Origin: Kitasatospora sp. NBC_01287
GTDB lineage: Bacteria; Actinomycetota; Actinomycetes; Streptomycetales; Streptomycetaceae
DNA: 64,000 nucleotides
Direction: 5' to 3'
Assembly: GCF_026340565.1 (NCBI RefSeq)
Contig: NZ_JAPEPB010000001.1
Location: forward strand, 4,750,501-4,814,500
The first letter of the stretch is position 1, and the number at the start of each line of letters is the position of its first letter. Below, piece after piece: positions 24,832 to 34,566 of the stretch. Both the position numbers and the translations under genes were made by a program. Below the pieces are notes generated by a model. It worked only from the letters and a program-made list of their open reading frames with translations. It was not told the DNA's origin and searched no databases.

Positions 24832-25898
24832 CCGAGCAGACCCCCGAGCAGCGCGAGCAGACCCCCGAGCACGCCCCCGAGCCGCCCGCCGGGCCGTCCT
24901 TCGCGCCGCCCGCCGAGCCGTCCCCGGGGCCCGCCGTCGAGTACTCCTTCGACCCCTGGGCCGTCCCCGGCCAGGAGCCGCTGCTCCCGCCGCCCCCGCC
25001 GCGCCGTCCCCGGGCGTCCACCGTGCTGCGCTGGGCGGCCGCCGTGGTGCTGCTGGCGGCCACCGCGGGCGCGACCGCCGTCGCGGTCACCGCGCCCGCG
25101 CGCACCAGGATCCCGGGTCTCGCCACGCCCAACGACGGCCGCTACACCTTCGCCGCCCTGACGCTGCCTCAACTCCCGGACAGCAGGCCCGCACCGAGCG
25201 ACTCCGCCGCGGGCCACCGGCACTACGCCGACCTGCGCGCCCTGGTGCTGCCCGCACCCCGCGAGGCCCTGCCGGGCGGCGCCGCGGCCACCAGCACCGC
25301 GTCCAGCGCCGCACCCAGCACCACCGCGTCCGCCGCCGCCCCCAGCGCCACCGCCGGCGCGACCCCTGGCGCCACCACCGCCGCGTCCGGCAGCACGTCC
25401 GCCGCCCCGGTCTCCTCCGGCGCCGCCCCGGCCGCGGCCGGCACCTTGGCCGCGTCGGCCGTCTGCGGCGACTACGCCAAGCTGCACAACGGCTCCGCCA
25501 ACATGCCCAACCTGCTGGCGGACGACGCCTGCCGCGCGGCCGCCACCCGGGTCTGGACCGCCGAGGACGGCACCCGCACCGAGATCTGGCTGCTCAAGTT
25601 CGGCTCGGCGGACGAGGGCGGCGACTTCTACGGCAGCCTGACCGCGGACGGCAGCCTGCGGGCGGTCGAGCAGGCGACCACCGGCATCGACGACTTCGAC
25701 TTCCGGGTCCCGACGGCGAGCTTCACCACCAAGAGCGGCATCCAGGTCGGCCCGCTCGCTGCCCAGCAGCCGGTCGCGGAGGCCGCCTACCTCGGCTCCG
25801 GCGACCTGGTGGCCACCGTGCTGATGACCAATCCGCACGGTGTGCCGAACCAGGCCTTCCGCCAGGTGGTGCTGCTGCAGGCGGACCTGCTCGGATGA
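24828..25898 (+). CDS. Membrane-anchored protein, last of four related tandem genes
   Basis: 356 aa from ATG 24828, coupled by ATGA. A Glu/Pro-rich N-terminus and one helix (about 66-88) are followed by the outer motif ADLRALVLPAPREA. An unusually long Ala/Ser/Thr linker (about 25270-25450) precedes a compact domain containing CGDYAKLHNGS and DDACRAAATRVW, which may form a disulphide. The end (GVPNQAFRQVVLLQADLLG) resembles those of the other three. No function assigned. Confidence 0.7.
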
Positions 25899-26070
25899 CG
25901 GACCGTCAGGGTACGTAGCGCGCTCTCGCGCCGGGCGCCGCCGAGGCCGCCGAAGCTTCGTGTCCGGACAACCCCTAGGGGGCGGTGCCGCCCGCTGTCA
26001 TCCCGCAGCAGGAGACGGTCCCCGCCCACAGCCAGATCCGAGCGGTGCTCCGGGGCACTAGGTTCGAGGG

Positions 26071-27012
26071 GTGTCCACCGCGTCGCCAGTCATCAGAACG
26101 GACGCCCTCACCAAGCGGTTCCCCGCCATCACCGCGCTCGACCAGCTCACCGTAGAGGTGCAGCCGGGCGTGGTGGGGCTGGTGGGAGCCAACGGGGCGG
26201 GCAAGTCCACGCTCATCAAGATCCTGCTCGGGCTCTCACCCGCCACCTCGGGCGGCGGTGAGGTGCTCGGCCTGAACATCGCCACCGAGGGGTCGGCGAT
26301 CCGCGAGCTCGTCGGCTACATGCCCGAGCACGACTGCCTGCCGCCGGACGTGTCCGCCACCGAGTTCGTGGTGCACATGGCCCGGATGTCCGGGCTGCCG
26401 GCCACCGCCGCGCGCGAGCGGACGGCCGACGTGCTGCGCCACGTCGGCCTGTACGAGGAGCGCTACCGCCCGATGGGCGGCTACTCCACCGGTATGAAGC
26501 AGCGGGTGAAGCTGGCCCAGGCGCTGGTCCACGACCCGCGGCTGGTGCTGCTGGACGAGCCGACCAACGGCCTCGACCCGGTCGGCCGGGACGAGATGCT
26601 CGGGCTGATCCGCAAGGTGCACCGCGAGTTCGGCATCTCGGTGCTGGTCACCACGCACCTGCTCGGCGAGCTGGAGCGGACCTGCGACCACCTGGTGGTG
26701 ATCGACGGCGGCAAGTTGCTGCGCTCCTCCTCCACCGCCTCCTTCACCGAGGCCACCCAGCTGCTGGCCGTCGAGGTGACGGACAACGCGGAGGGCACCG
26801 CCGACGAGCAGGTCCAGCAGCGGCTGGCCGCCGCGGGGTTGAGCGTCAGCCCCGACGGCGGGCACATCCTGCTGGTCGAGCTCGCGGGCGACGACACCTA
26901 CGACCTGATCCGCGACACCGTGGCCGACCTCGGCCTCGGCCTGGTCCGCCTGGAGCAGCGCCGCCACCGGGTCGCCGAGATCTTCACCGAGCCGGCCGGG
27001 GGCAGCCGATGA
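26071..27012 (+). CDS. ABC transporter ATP-binding protein (first ATPase)
   Basis: 313 aa from GTG 26071. TAGGTT ends 6 nt before the GTG, so the operon is probably leaderless. Walker A GANGAGKST, signature YSTGMKQRVKLA and Walker B LVLLDEPTNGLDP are present. The C-terminal ~90 residues form the extension common in DRA/Nat-type exporters. It pairs with the overlapping permease (ATGA, 27009-27012). Two ATPase/permease pairs alternate here, so a heteromeric ABC-2-type exporter of unknown substrate is inferred. Confidence 0.88.
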   Translation: MSTASPVIRTDALTKRFPAITALDQLTVEVQPGVVGLVGANGAGKSTLIKILLGLSPATSGGGEVLGLNIATEGSAIRELVGYMPEHDCLPPDVSATEFVVHMARMSGLPATAARERTADVLRHVGLYEERYRPMGGYSTGMKQRVKLAQALVHDPRLVLLDEPTNGLDPVGRDEMLGLIRKVHREFGISVLVTTHLLGELERTCDHLVVIDGGKLLRSSSTASFTEATQLLAVEVTDNAEGTADEQVQQRLAAAGLSVSPDGGHILLVELAGDDTYDLIRDTVADLGLGLVRLEQRRHRVAEIFTEPAGGSR

Positions 27013-27920
27013 GCACGCAGTCCGACGTCCCGCCGCCCGCCTCCGCCGTCCCCGACGGGGTCATCCACAACATCGGCTACCGGGGCTACCAGGGCCCCCG
27101 GTTGGGCCGCGGCTACGCGACCCGCTCGCTCTTCGTCCAGGGCCTGCGCGGCGCCTTCGGCCTGGGCCGCTCGGCCCGCTCCAAGGTGCTGCCGATGCTG
27201 ATGCTGGCCGCGATCACGCTGCCGGCCGCGGTGGTGGTGGTCGTGGCGATCAAGCAGGGCAGCACGGAGCTGCCCACCGACTACCCGCAGTACCTCAACG
27301 GGATCGGCCTGCTCTTCGCGGAGATCTTCGTGGCCGCCCAGGCCCCGGTGCTGCTCTCGCGCGATCTGCGCTACGCGACCGTGCCGCTGTACTTCTCCCG
27401 CCCGATCACCCGCGCCGACTACGTGCGGGCCAAGGGCGCCGCGCTGGTGGTGGCGATGCTCATCGTCACCGTGCTGCCGCTGCTGGTGCTCTACCTGGGC
27501 GCGCTGCTCGGCGGGCTGGACCTGGGCCACAACACCGCGCACCTCGGCATGGGGCTGCTCGACGCCGCGCTCTACTCGGTGGTCTTCTCGGCCATCGGGC
27601 TGGGGGTCGCGGCGGCCACGCCGCGGCGCGGCTTCGGGGTCGCGGCGATCATGGGCGTGCTGGTGGTCACCGGGGTGGTGGCGACGATCGTCGCCGGGCT
27701 CTCCGGCGGCCTGGACAGCACCCGGGCGACCAGCGCGACCTGGGCCTACGTGATCGCGCCGGGCTCGGTGGTGGAGCGCTTCGTCAACCAGGTCTGCGGC
27801 CTGACGCCCGACTTCCAGGGCACCCCCGGGGCGCTGGGCACGGTGGTCTTCGGGCTGGAGATCCTCGCCATCGTCGTCGGCTCGTACCTGCTGTTGCTGC
27901 GCCGCTACCGGAAGATCTGA
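27009..27920 (+). CDS. ABC-2-type permease
   Basis: 303 aa with about six predicted membrane helices. A ~60-residue cytosolic N-terminus contains the IGYRGYQGPRLGR motif seen in actinobacterial ABC permeases of this cluster type. RYATVPLYFSRPITRADYVRAK is the characteristic cytosolic loop of ABC-2 permeases. Translationally coupled to the upstream ATPase and nine bases from the next ATPase gene. Confidence 0.82.
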   Translation: MSTQSDVPPPASAVPDGVIHNIGYRGYQGPRLGRGYATRSLFVQGLRGAFGLGRSARSKVLPMLMLAAITLPAAVVVVVAIKQGSTELPTDYPQYLNGIGLLFAEIFVAAQAPVLLSRDLRYATVPLYFSRPITRADYVRAKGAALVVAMLIVTVLPLLVLYLGALLGGLDLGHNTAHLGMGLLDAALYSVVFSAIGLGVAAATPRRGFGVAAIMGVLVVTGVVATIVAGLSGGLDSTRATSATWAYVIAPGSVVERFVNQVCGLTPDFQGTPGALGTVVFGLEILAIVVGSYLLLLRRYRKI

Positions 27921-27929
27921 GGGGTCGTC

Positions 27930-28847
27930 ATGGCAGTCATCACCATCGACAAGGTCTCCCGCTGGTTCGGCAACGTGGTCGCCGTCAACGACGTCTCGAT
28001 GTCGATCGGGCCCGGCGTGACCGGTCTGCTCGGGCCGAACGGCGCGGGCAAGTCCACCCTGATCCACCTGATGAGCGGCTTCCTGGCGCCCTCGGCCGGC
28101 AGCGTGACGCTGGACGGCGCGCCGATCTGGCGCAACCAGGAGGTCTACCGGGCGATCGGCCTGGTGCCGGAGCGGGAGTCGATGTACGACTACCTGACCG
28201 GCTGGGAGTTCGTGCTCGCCAACGCCGAACTCCACGGCCTGCCCGACCCGGGCGCCGCCGCCCGCCGGGCGCTGGCCCTGGTCGAGATGGAGTACGCCCA
28301 GGAGCGGAAGACCGGCACCTACTCCAAGGGCATGAAGCAGCGGGTCAAGATGGCCTCGGCGCTGGTCCACGACCCGGCCGTGCTGCTGCTGGACGAGCCG
28401 TTCAACGGCATGGACCCGCGCCAGCGGCTGCAACTGATGGAGCTGCTGCGCCGGTTCGGCGCCGACGGCCGAACGGTGCTCTTCTCCTCGCACATCCTGG
28501 AGGAGGTCGAGCAACTGGCCCGGCACATCGAGGTCGTGGTCGCGGGGCGGCACGCCGCCTCCGGTGACTTCCGCCGGATCCGCCGGCTGATGACGAACCG
28601 CCCGCACCGCTACCTGGTCCGCTCCAGCGACGACCGGCGGCTGGCGGCCGCGCTGATCGCCGACGGCTCCACGGCCGGCATCGAACTGGACTGGCAGGAG
28701 CGGGCGCTGCGGATCCAGGCGATCAACTTCCAGGGCTTCACCACCCTGCTGCCCAAGGTGGCCAAGGAGGCCGGCATCCGGCTCCTGACGGTCTCCCCGG
28801 CGGACGAGTCGCTGGAGAGCGTCTTCTCCTACCTGGTCAACTCCTGA
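27930..28847 (+). CDS. ABC transporter ATP-binding protein (second ATPase)
   Basis: 305 aa. Walker A GPNGAGKST, signature YSKGMKQRVKMAS and Walker B LLLDEPFNGMDP are intact. It is paralogous to the ATPase at 26071, and the pair presumably forms or alternates in the nucleotide-binding dimer. ATG 27930 follows GAGGGG. Part of the four-gene export operon. Confidence 0.88.
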   Translation: MAVITIDKVSRWFGNVVAVNDVSMSIGPGVTGLLGPNGAGKSTLIHLMSGFLAPSAGSVTLDGAPIWRNQEVYRAIGLVPERESMYDYLTGWEFVLANAELHGLPDPGAAARRALALVEMEYAQERKTGTYSKGMKQRVKMASALVHDPAVLLLDEPFNGMDPRQRLQLMELLRRFGADGRTVLFSSHILEEVEQLARHIEVVVAGRHAASGDFRRIRRLMTNRPHRYLVRSSDDRRLAAALIADGSTAGIELDWQERALRIQAINFQGFTTLLPKVAKEAGIRLLTVSPADESLESVFSYLVNS

Positions 28848-28877
28848 CCACCGCAACACCGTAGAAAGGGCCTTACC

Positions 28878-29594
28878 GTGAACCTGACCGTGGCACGGCT
28901 GACCGTACGCGGTCTGCTCGGCCGGCGGCGGGCCATCCTGCTGCTGGTCGTCCCGGTGCTGCTGGTGCTGCTCGCCGCGGTGGCGAGCGCCTCCAGCGCC
29001 GACAAGCACGACCTGGCCGTCAAGATCCTCGGCACGCTGGGTCTCGGCACCCTGGTCCCGCTGCTCGGGCTGGTGGTGGGCACCGGCGTCATCTCGACCG
29101 AGATCGACGACGGCTCGATCGTCTACCTGCTCGCCAAGCCGCTGCCGCGGTGGCGGATCGTCCTCACCAAGCTGGCCGTCGCCGTCCTGACCACCTGGGT
29201 CTTCGCCGCCGTCCCCACCCTGGTCGCCGGGCTGATCCTGGACGGCACCGCGGACGGGCTGGCGCTCGCCTACACGGTGGGCACGCTGGTGGCGGGCGCC
29301 GCTTACAGCGCGCTCTTCCTGCTGCTCGGCGTCGTCACCCGCAACGCGGTGGTGGTGGGGCTGGCGTACGCGCTGATCTGGGAGAGCCTGGTCGGCAACT
29401 TCGTCAAGGGCGCCAGGACGCTGAGCATCCAGCAATGGGGCCTGTCGGTCGCCAAGGCCATCGCCTCACCCGGCGCCATCACCGCCGACGTCGCGCTGGG
29501 CGCGGCGATCCCGCTGCTGCTGGTCGTCGCCGTGGGGGCCACCGCTTTCGCCACGGTCCGGCTGGCCGGCCTGACCCTCAACGCGGACGACTGA
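28878..29594 (+). CDS. ABC-2-type permease, last gene of the operon
   Basis: 238 aa from GTG 28878 (GAAAGGGCC upstream) with about six helices. The loop TEIDDGSIVYLLAKPLPRWRI is typical of ABC-2 permeases that move lipids, peptides or drugs. It ends at a long hairpin shared with the convergent MFS gene. Confidence 0.8.
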   Translation: MNLTVARLTVRGLLGRRRAILLLVVPVLLVLLAAVASASSADKHDLAVKILGTLGLGTLVPLLGLVVGTGVISTEIDDGSIVYLLAKPLPRWRIVLTKLAVAVLTTWVFAAVPTLVAGLILDGTADGLALAYTVGTLVAGAAYSALFLLLGVVTRNAVVVGLAYALIWESLVGNFVKGARTLSIQQWGLSVAKAIASPGAITADVALGAAIPLLLVVAVGATAFATVRLAGLTLNADD

Positions 29595-29600
29595 CCGCGC

Positions 29601-29649
29601 CACCCGTCCCCACCCGCGCCGGCCAGGCCGGCGCGGGTAAGGACGGGTG
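29601..29649. terminator. Bidirectional terminator
   Basis: Nested stems: CACCCGTCC (29601-29609) with 29641-29649, and ACCCGCGCCGGCC (29612-29624) with 29626-29638. Both are perfect, and they sit between convergent genes. Confidence 0.8.
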
Positions 29650-29663
29650 AGGGCGGTCGGTCG

Positions 29664-30950
29664 TCAGAGCGTGCGGTCCCGCCCGGCGCCCCAGCCGGCC
29701 ACCGCCGCCGCGCCCGCCAGCACGAGCAGCACCACCAGCACCGCGGTCCAGCCGCCGGTCAGCTGGTGCAGCGCGCCCGCGCCGACCGGGCCGAGGGCCG
29801 CGATCAGGTAGCCGACCGCCTGCGACATGCCGCCCAGCTGGGCCGCGCCCGCGACGCTGTCGGTGCGCAGCACGATGAAGGCCAGCGCCAGGCCGAGCGA
29901 GCCGCCCTGGGCCAGGCCCAGCACCGCCGCCGCCACCCAGGCGCCGGAGACCGGGGCGAGCAGCAGCACGGTCACGCCCGCCGCGTTCAGCGCGGCCATC
30001 GCCACCGCGAGCCCGCGCTGCCGGGTCAGCCGGCCGGCCAGCAGCGGCACCAGGAAGGCGCCCGCCACCTGCACCAGGTTGCTGAACGCGAAGACCAGGC
30101 CGGCCTGGTCCCGGCTCATCCCGTGATCGGCCAGCACCGTCGGCATCCAGGCGACCAGGGTGTAGACCATCAGCGAGGAGACGCCCATGAAGAGGCTGAT
30201 CTGCCAGGCCAGCGGCAGCCGCCAGATGCCGGCGATCGGCTTGCCGGCCGTCGGCCCTGCCTGTGCCTGTGCCAGCACCTGTGTCTGTGCCGGCGCCCGT
30301 GTCTGTGCCGGCACGGCGCCCGCCGACCGTTCCTGACGGGCCTTCAGCACCTGCGGCAGCCAGGCCAGCGCCGCCACCAGCGCGAGCAGCGACCAGGCCC
30401 CCAGGGAGGCCCGCCAGCCGCCGCCCAGCGCGTGCTCCAGCGGCACCGAGCTGCCGGCCGCCAGGGTGGCGCCGACCAGCATGGTGGTCGAGTACACCCC
30501 GGTCATCGCCGCCGCCCGCTGCGGGAACTCCCGCTTGACCAGGCCGGGCATCGAGACGTTCAGCACCGCGATCGCCACCCCGATCACCACGCACCCGCCG
30601 TACAGCGCCGCGACCGAGGGCAGCACCCGCAGCAGCACCCCGGCGGCCAGCACCAGCACCGCGCCGAGCACCACCCGCTCGGTGCCGAAGCGGCGGGTCA
30701 GCCGCGGGGTGAGCGGGGCGCCGACACCCTGGAAGAGCACCGGCACGGTGGTGATCAGCCCGCTGACCGTGGTGGAGAGCCCGAAGGTGTGCTGGATCTC
30801 GCCGACCATCGGGGAGACGGCGGCCAGGCAGGCCCGCATGTTCAGCGCGACCAGCACGATGCCGGTCAGCAGCAGCGCCGGGTGGGCGAGCCGGGAGCGG
30901 ACGGGGAGGACCGAGGTGGGCAGCGAGTGCTGAGCCCGGGTGACGGACAT
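29664..30950 (-). CDS. CynX/NimT-family MFS transporter
   Basis: 428 aa from ATG 30950 with 12 predicted helices. NMRACLAAVSPMVGEI near the first helix is the signature of the CynX/NimT group (cyanate and 2-nitroimidazole transporters). A Gln/Ala-rich central loop (QTRAPAQTQVLAQAQ) separates the two six-helix halves. It lies 80 bp after a GntR regulator in the same orientation, an arrangement very common in Streptomyces, so that regulator probably controls it. Substrate unknown. Confidence 0.82.
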   Translation of the reverse strand: MSVTRAQHSLPTSVLPVRSRLAHPALLLTGIVLVALNMRACLAAVSPMVGEIQHTFGLSTTVSGLITTVPVLFQGVGAPLTPRLTRRFGTERVVLGAVLVLAAGVLLRVLPSVAALYGGCVVIGVAIAVLNVSMPGLVKREFPQRAAAMTGVYSTTMLVGATLAAGSSVPLEHALGGGWRASLGAWSLLALVAALAWLPQVLKARQERSAGAVPAQTRAPAQTQVLAQAQAGPTAGKPIAGIWRLPLAWQISLFMGVSSLMVYTLVAWMPTVLADHGMSRDQAGLVFAFSNLVQVAGAFLVPLLAGRLTRQRGLAVAMAALNAAGVTVLLLAPVSGAWVAAAVLGLAQGGSLGLALAFIVLRTDSVAGAAQLGGMSQAVGYLIAALGPVGAGALHQLTGGWTAVLVVLLVLAGAAAVAGWGAGRDRTL

Positions 30951-31030
30951 GGTGGTGCCATTTCTAGGGAAATCGGGCGTGGCAGGGGGAAGCGTGGACC
31001 CGCGGTGGGTGCGGGCCCGGCGGCTTCCGA

Positions 31031-31771
31031 CTACTTCCGGGCGGCGAACTCCGCGAGCAGCTGCTCGACCGCCGCGGTGGGCTCGGCCAGCAGCGCGCGA
31101 CAGGCGGCCTCGGCCCGCTCGGGGTCGCCGCTCTCGATCGCGTCGACCAGCGCCGCGTGGGTGGCCACGACCACCTCGGGCATCTCGTGGTCGCCGAACG
31201 CGGTGCGCATCGCCTCGTGCACCGAGGCGCCGAAGTAGCGGTAGACCTCGGTGAGGGCGGGATTGTGGGCGGCCTCGACGACCGCGGTGTGGAACTCCAG
31301 GTCGTGCTCGACGGTGGCCTCGCGGCCGCCCCGCTCGGGGTGCGCGGCGATCACCTCGGCCTCGCGGGCCAGCGCGGCCCGCATCCGGCGCAGGTCCTCG
31401 GGGGTGTGCCGGACGGCGGCCAGCCGGGCCGCCTCGGCCTCCAGCGCCGCGCGCACCTCCAGCACGTCGCGCACGCCGGAGCGCTGCACGCCGCGCAGCA
31501 CCGAGGCGGGGTCGCTGGTGCTGCGCACGAAGGTGCCCTCGCCCTGCCGGGTGACCAGCATGCCGGCGTGCACCAGCACCCGGACGGCCTCGCGCACGGT
31601 GTTGCGGCCTACCCGCAGCCGCTCGGCCAGCTCGTGCTCGGTCGGGATCCGCTCGCCGACCGCCCAGGCGCCGGCCGCGAGCTGCTCGCGCAGCTGCTCG
31701 ATCGCCGCGTCCACCAGGGAGCGCCGACCGGCGGCCTGCAGGGTGCCGCCGCCGTTCTGCTCGCCGCTCAC
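31031..31771 (-). CDS. FadR-subfamily GntR regulator
   Basis: 246 aa from GTG 31771, preferred because GGAGG sits 6 nt upstream; ATG 31819 would fall inside the operator-like repeat. The winged HTH (ELAERLRVGRNTVREAVRVL and LVTRQGEGTFV) is followed by an all-helical FCD ligand domain with EVRAALEAEAARLAA and HTAVVEAAHNPAL. FCD domains bind small carboxylates, often through a metal. It probably represses itself and the downstream MFS gene. Confidence 0.87.
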   Translation of the reverse strand: MSGEQNGGGTLQAAGRRSLVDAAIEQLREQLAAGAWAVGERIPTEHELAERLRVGRNTVREAVRVLVHAGMLVTRQGEGTFVRSTSDPASVLRGVQRSGVRDVLEVRAALEAEAARLAAVRHTPEDLRRMRAALAREAEVIAAHPERGGREATVEHDLEFHTAVVEAAHNPALTEVYRYFGASVHEAMRTAFGDHEMPEVVVATHAALVDAIESGDPERAEAACRALLAEPTAAVEQLLAEFAARK

Positions 31772-31807
31772 CCGCCACCTCCGATCGCCGTCCGGGGACC
31801 TGTCCCG

Positions 31808-31850
31808 TTGCCCGGTCATCCTACAACCTCTTGCCCGGTCATCCTACAAC
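31808..31850. promoter_or_regulatory. Two direct 20-bp repeats before the GntR gene
   Basis: TTGCCCGGTCATCCTACAAC occurs exactly at 31808-31827 and 31831-31850, about two helical turns apart. Read on the gene's strand each copy begins GTTGTAGGATGAC, resembling a FadR/GntR half-site. Likely autoregulatory operators. Confidence 0.65.
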
Positions 31851-31982
31851 TGGCGGTACGGATCGGACCGCCTCCCTGGTTCAGTCATAGCGCAAGTCAA
31901 GACCCGGTCAAGTGATCGAGATGGTGGCTTTATATGCTCCGCAGACAAGTGGAGCCGGTGGGCCGTCGGAGGGGGAGCGCGC

Positions 31983-33677
31983 ATGCCAGGACAGAGGGCA
32001 CGTTCGGCCGGCCGCGGCGTCCCCGGGCAGCGGTCCGCACGCTCCGGCCCGCCCGGTGGCGCTCCCGCTGGAGGCGACGCCCCCGCTGCCCCTGCCGCTG
32101 CCGCTGCCGCTGCCGCTGCCGCCGGTGGCCGGGCCGCCGCCCGCCGGGCCAGGTCCCGGCGCGGGCCGAGCCGCAAGAAGATCATCGTCTGGACCGCCGC
32201 CGGAGCGGTGCTGCTGGGCGTCGGCGCGACCGGCGCCGTCTACCTCAGGCTGACCGGCAACATCAAGAGCTTCGACCGGGCCGGCATCGCCACCGAGCGC
32301 CCGCCGGCGGCCACCGCCGACGCCAACGGCAACAAGCCGGTCAACGTCCTGCTGATCGGTTCGGACTCGCGCGGCGGCGGCAACAGCGACCTGGGCGGCG
32401 GCGGTGACGACGGCGCCCGCTCCGACACCACGATCCTGCTGCACGTCTACGCCGACCACAAGCACGCCGTCGGCGTCTCGATCCCGCGCGACTCGCTGGT
32501 CGAGATCCCGTCCTGCCTGGTCGGCGGCAAGTGGACCAAGCCGCAGCCCAACACCATGTTCAACGCCGCCTTCTCGATGGGGAACACCGACACCGGCAAC
32601 CCCGCCTGCACCCAGAACACCGTGGAGCACCTGACCGGGCTGCGGGTCGACCACACCCTGGTGGTGGACTTCTCCGGCTTCTCCGCGATGACCGGCGCGG
32701 TCGGCGGCGTCCAGGTCTGCCTGCCGAACGCCGTCTACCAGGGCGACCTCGACCCCAACCTCGGCCACAAGGGCAGCCAGATCTTCGCCAAGGGCCTGCA
32801 GAACGTCTCGGGGCAGCAGGCGCTGGACTACGTCCGGGTGCGGCACGGCATCGGGGACGGCTCCGACATCGGCCGGATGCAGCGTCAGCAGGCCTTCCTC
32901 TCCGCGCTGATCAAGAAGGTCAAGGGCCAGGGGATGGACCCCACCACCCTGCTGCCGCTGGCCGACGCCGCCACCAAGTCGGTGACCGTCGACCCGGACC
33001 TGGCCACCCCCGAGAAGCTGCTGAGCTTCGGGCTGTCGATGAAGAACATCGACCTGCACGACGTCAAGTTCATCACCGTGCCCTGGCGCTTCGAGGGTGC
33101 CCGGGTGGCCTGGGTGAAGCCCGACTCGGACCGGCTCTGGGCGGCGGTCAAGGCCGACCGCACCCTGGACGGGCAGGACGCCGGCGGTCAGCAGGCCGAC
33201 GCTCCGGCGAGCGGCGGCGCGAGCAGTGCCGCCCCGGCGTCCCCGCCGGCTCCCTCGCCGGCCGCGGTGAACGGCGCCGGAGCCAAGGTGACGGTCTACA
33301 ACGGCACCACCACCCGGGGCCTGAGCACCACGGCCGCCGCCGAGCTGAAGGCCGCCGGGTTCACCGTGGCGGGGCTGGCCAACGCGGCCGCGCAGAACCA
33401 CGACACCACCGTGATCCAGTACGGCGCCACCGATCTGACGGCGGCTCAGCAGCTGGCCCGGCTCTTCCCCGGGGCGAGGCTGGAGAAGGGCAGCGCCGCG
33501 GGGCTGAACCTGGTCCTCGGCAAGGACTACGCGACCACGGCAGGTGGCGCCCCGTCGGCCGGAGCCCCGTCAGCGGCCGCGGCGTCCGCCGCCCCGGCCC
33601 CGCTGCCGTCCAGCATCGCCGACAACGCCCGCTCGGCCGACGACGACCCGTGCGCCAACCTCAGCTACAACGGCTGA
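31983..33677 (+). CDS. LytR-CpsA-Psr (LCP) family protein with LytR_C domain
   Basis: 564 aa from ATG 31983 (GGAGGGGGAG upstream). A basic, Ala/Gly-rich cytosolic N-terminus, one helix (near residues 69-90), then an LCP domain: NVLLIGSDSRGG, TTILLHVYAD, VGVSIPRDSLVEIP and ALDYVRVRHGI. These hold the conserved Asp/Arg residues that bind pyrophosphate lipid. A C-terminal LytR_C domain (KVTVYNGTTTRGLS) follows. LCP enzymes attach teichoic-acid-like polymers or glycans to peptidoglycan. It is divergent from the GntR gene. Confidence 0.9.
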   Translation: MPGQRARSAGRGVPGQRSARSGPPGGAPAGGDAPAAPAAAAAAAAAAGGRAAARRARSRRGPSRKKIIVWTAAGAVLLGVGATGAVYLRLTGNIKSFDRAGIATERPPAATADANGNKPVNVLLIGSDSRGGGNSDLGGGGDDGARSDTTILLHVYADHKHAVGVSIPRDSLVEIPSCLVGGKWTKPQPNTMFNAAFSMGNTDTGNPACTQNTVEHLTGLRVDHTLVVDFSGFSAMTGAVGGVQVCLPNAVYQGDLDPNLGHKGSQIFAKGLQNVSGQQALDYVRVRHGIGDGSDIGRMQRQQAFLSALIKKVKGQGMDPTTLLPLADAATKSVTVDPDLATPEKLLSFGLSMKNIDLHDVKFITVPWRFEGARVAWVKPDSDRLWAAVKADRTLDGQDAGGQQADAPASGGASSAAPASPPAPSPAAVNGAGAKVTVYNGTTTRGLSTTAAAELKAAGFTVAGLANAAAQNHDTTVIQYGATDLTAAQQLARLFPGARLEKGSAAGLNLVLGKDYATTAGGAPSAGAPSAAAASAAPAPLPSSIADNARSADDDPCANLSYNG

Positions 33678-33720
33678 GCCGCGCGGCGGCCGGGGCAGCC
33701 GCACCCGGAGTACGGCCGGG

Positions 33721-34566
33721 CTACCGCGGCTGAGCCGCGGAGCCCGCGCCGAGGCCGCCGTAGAGCCGCTCCAGCACCAGGGCGACGCCGTCCTGCGCGT
33801 TGCTCGCGGTGACCTCGTCGGCCACCGCCAGCAACGCGGGGTGGGCGTCGGCCATCGCCACCCCGTGGGCGGCCCAGCGCAGCATCGGCAGGTCGTTGGG
33901 CATGTCGCCGAAGGCGATGGTGTCCGCCGCCCGCAGCCCCAGCCGGCGGGCCGCGACGGCCAGGCCGGTCGCCTTGGACAGGCCCAGCGGCAGCAGCTCG
34001 ACCAGCCGCGGGCCGGCCAGGGTGACCCCGACCAGGTCGCCGACGATCCGGTGGGCGGCCTCGGCCAGTTGGTCGTCGGTCAGCCCGGGGTGCTGGACGA
34101 AGAGCTTGCCGATCGGCTCGGCGAAGAGCTCGGCGGCCGCCGCCACCCGTCCCAGCGGCAGATCGTCCGAGGTGACGCTGGTCCGGTAGTCGGCCTGGGC
34201 CAGCACCCGGCCGTGCATGCCGTCCTGGGCGGCCGCGACGGCGAGCGGGCCGAGCTCGGCGGTCAGCTTGGCCAGGGCCAGCTGGGCGACCTTGCGGTCC
34301 AGCGTCATCGAGGTGAGCAGCTTGCCCGCCCCGGCGTCGTAGACCTGGGCGCCCTGGCCGCAGACCGCGATGCCGGTGTAGCCGAAGCCGTCGAGCACCG
34401 GGCGGGCCCAGGCGGCCGCCCGGCCGGTCACCACGATGTGCACCGCGCCGGCCGCCGTCGCGACGGCCAGCGCGGCGCGGGTCCGCTCGGTGACCGCCTT
34501 CGCGGGGTCGAGCAGGGTGCCGTCCAGATCGGTGGCGATGAGCCGGTACGGCAGCCCGGTGGTCAC
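33721..34566 (-). CDS. HAD-superfamily Cof-type phosphatase
   Basis: 281 aa from GTG 34566, overlapping the serS stop (GTGA). Motif I DLDGTLLD, motif II VTGRA, motif III in LSKATGLA and motif IV AFGDMPND are all present, with a Cof-type cap domain. Coupling to serS suggests co-expression; this serS-HAD pair is a common actinobacterial arrangement. Substrate unknown. Related to the gene at 3701-4576. Confidence 0.87.
   Translation of the reverse strand: MTTGLPYRLIATDLDGTLLDPAKAVTERTRAALAVATAAGAVHIVVTGRAAAWARPVLDGFGYTGIAVCGQGAQVYDAGAGKLLTSMTLDRKVAQLALAKLTAELGPLAVAAAQDGMHGRVLAQADYRTSVTSDDLPLGRVAAAAELFAEPIGKLFVQHPGLTDDQLAEAAHRIVGDLVGVTLAGPRLVELLPLGLSKATGLAVAARRLGLRAADTIAFGDMPNDLPMLRWAAHGVAMADAHPALLAVADEVTASNAQDGVALVLERLYGGLGAGSAAQPR

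Noticed and set aside
25972..25981. CCCCTAGGGG palindrome as a copper (CsoR) operator before the ABC operon
   Set aside because: Too short for a CsoR site, and the downstream genes have no copper features.
26898..29435. Very long antisense open frame (845 codons) opposite the ABC operon
   Set aside because: Its composition (Gln/Arg/His/Asp-rich, no hydrophobic core pattern) is that of a high-GC shadow frame, and the opposite strand encodes four clear ABC transporter proteins.
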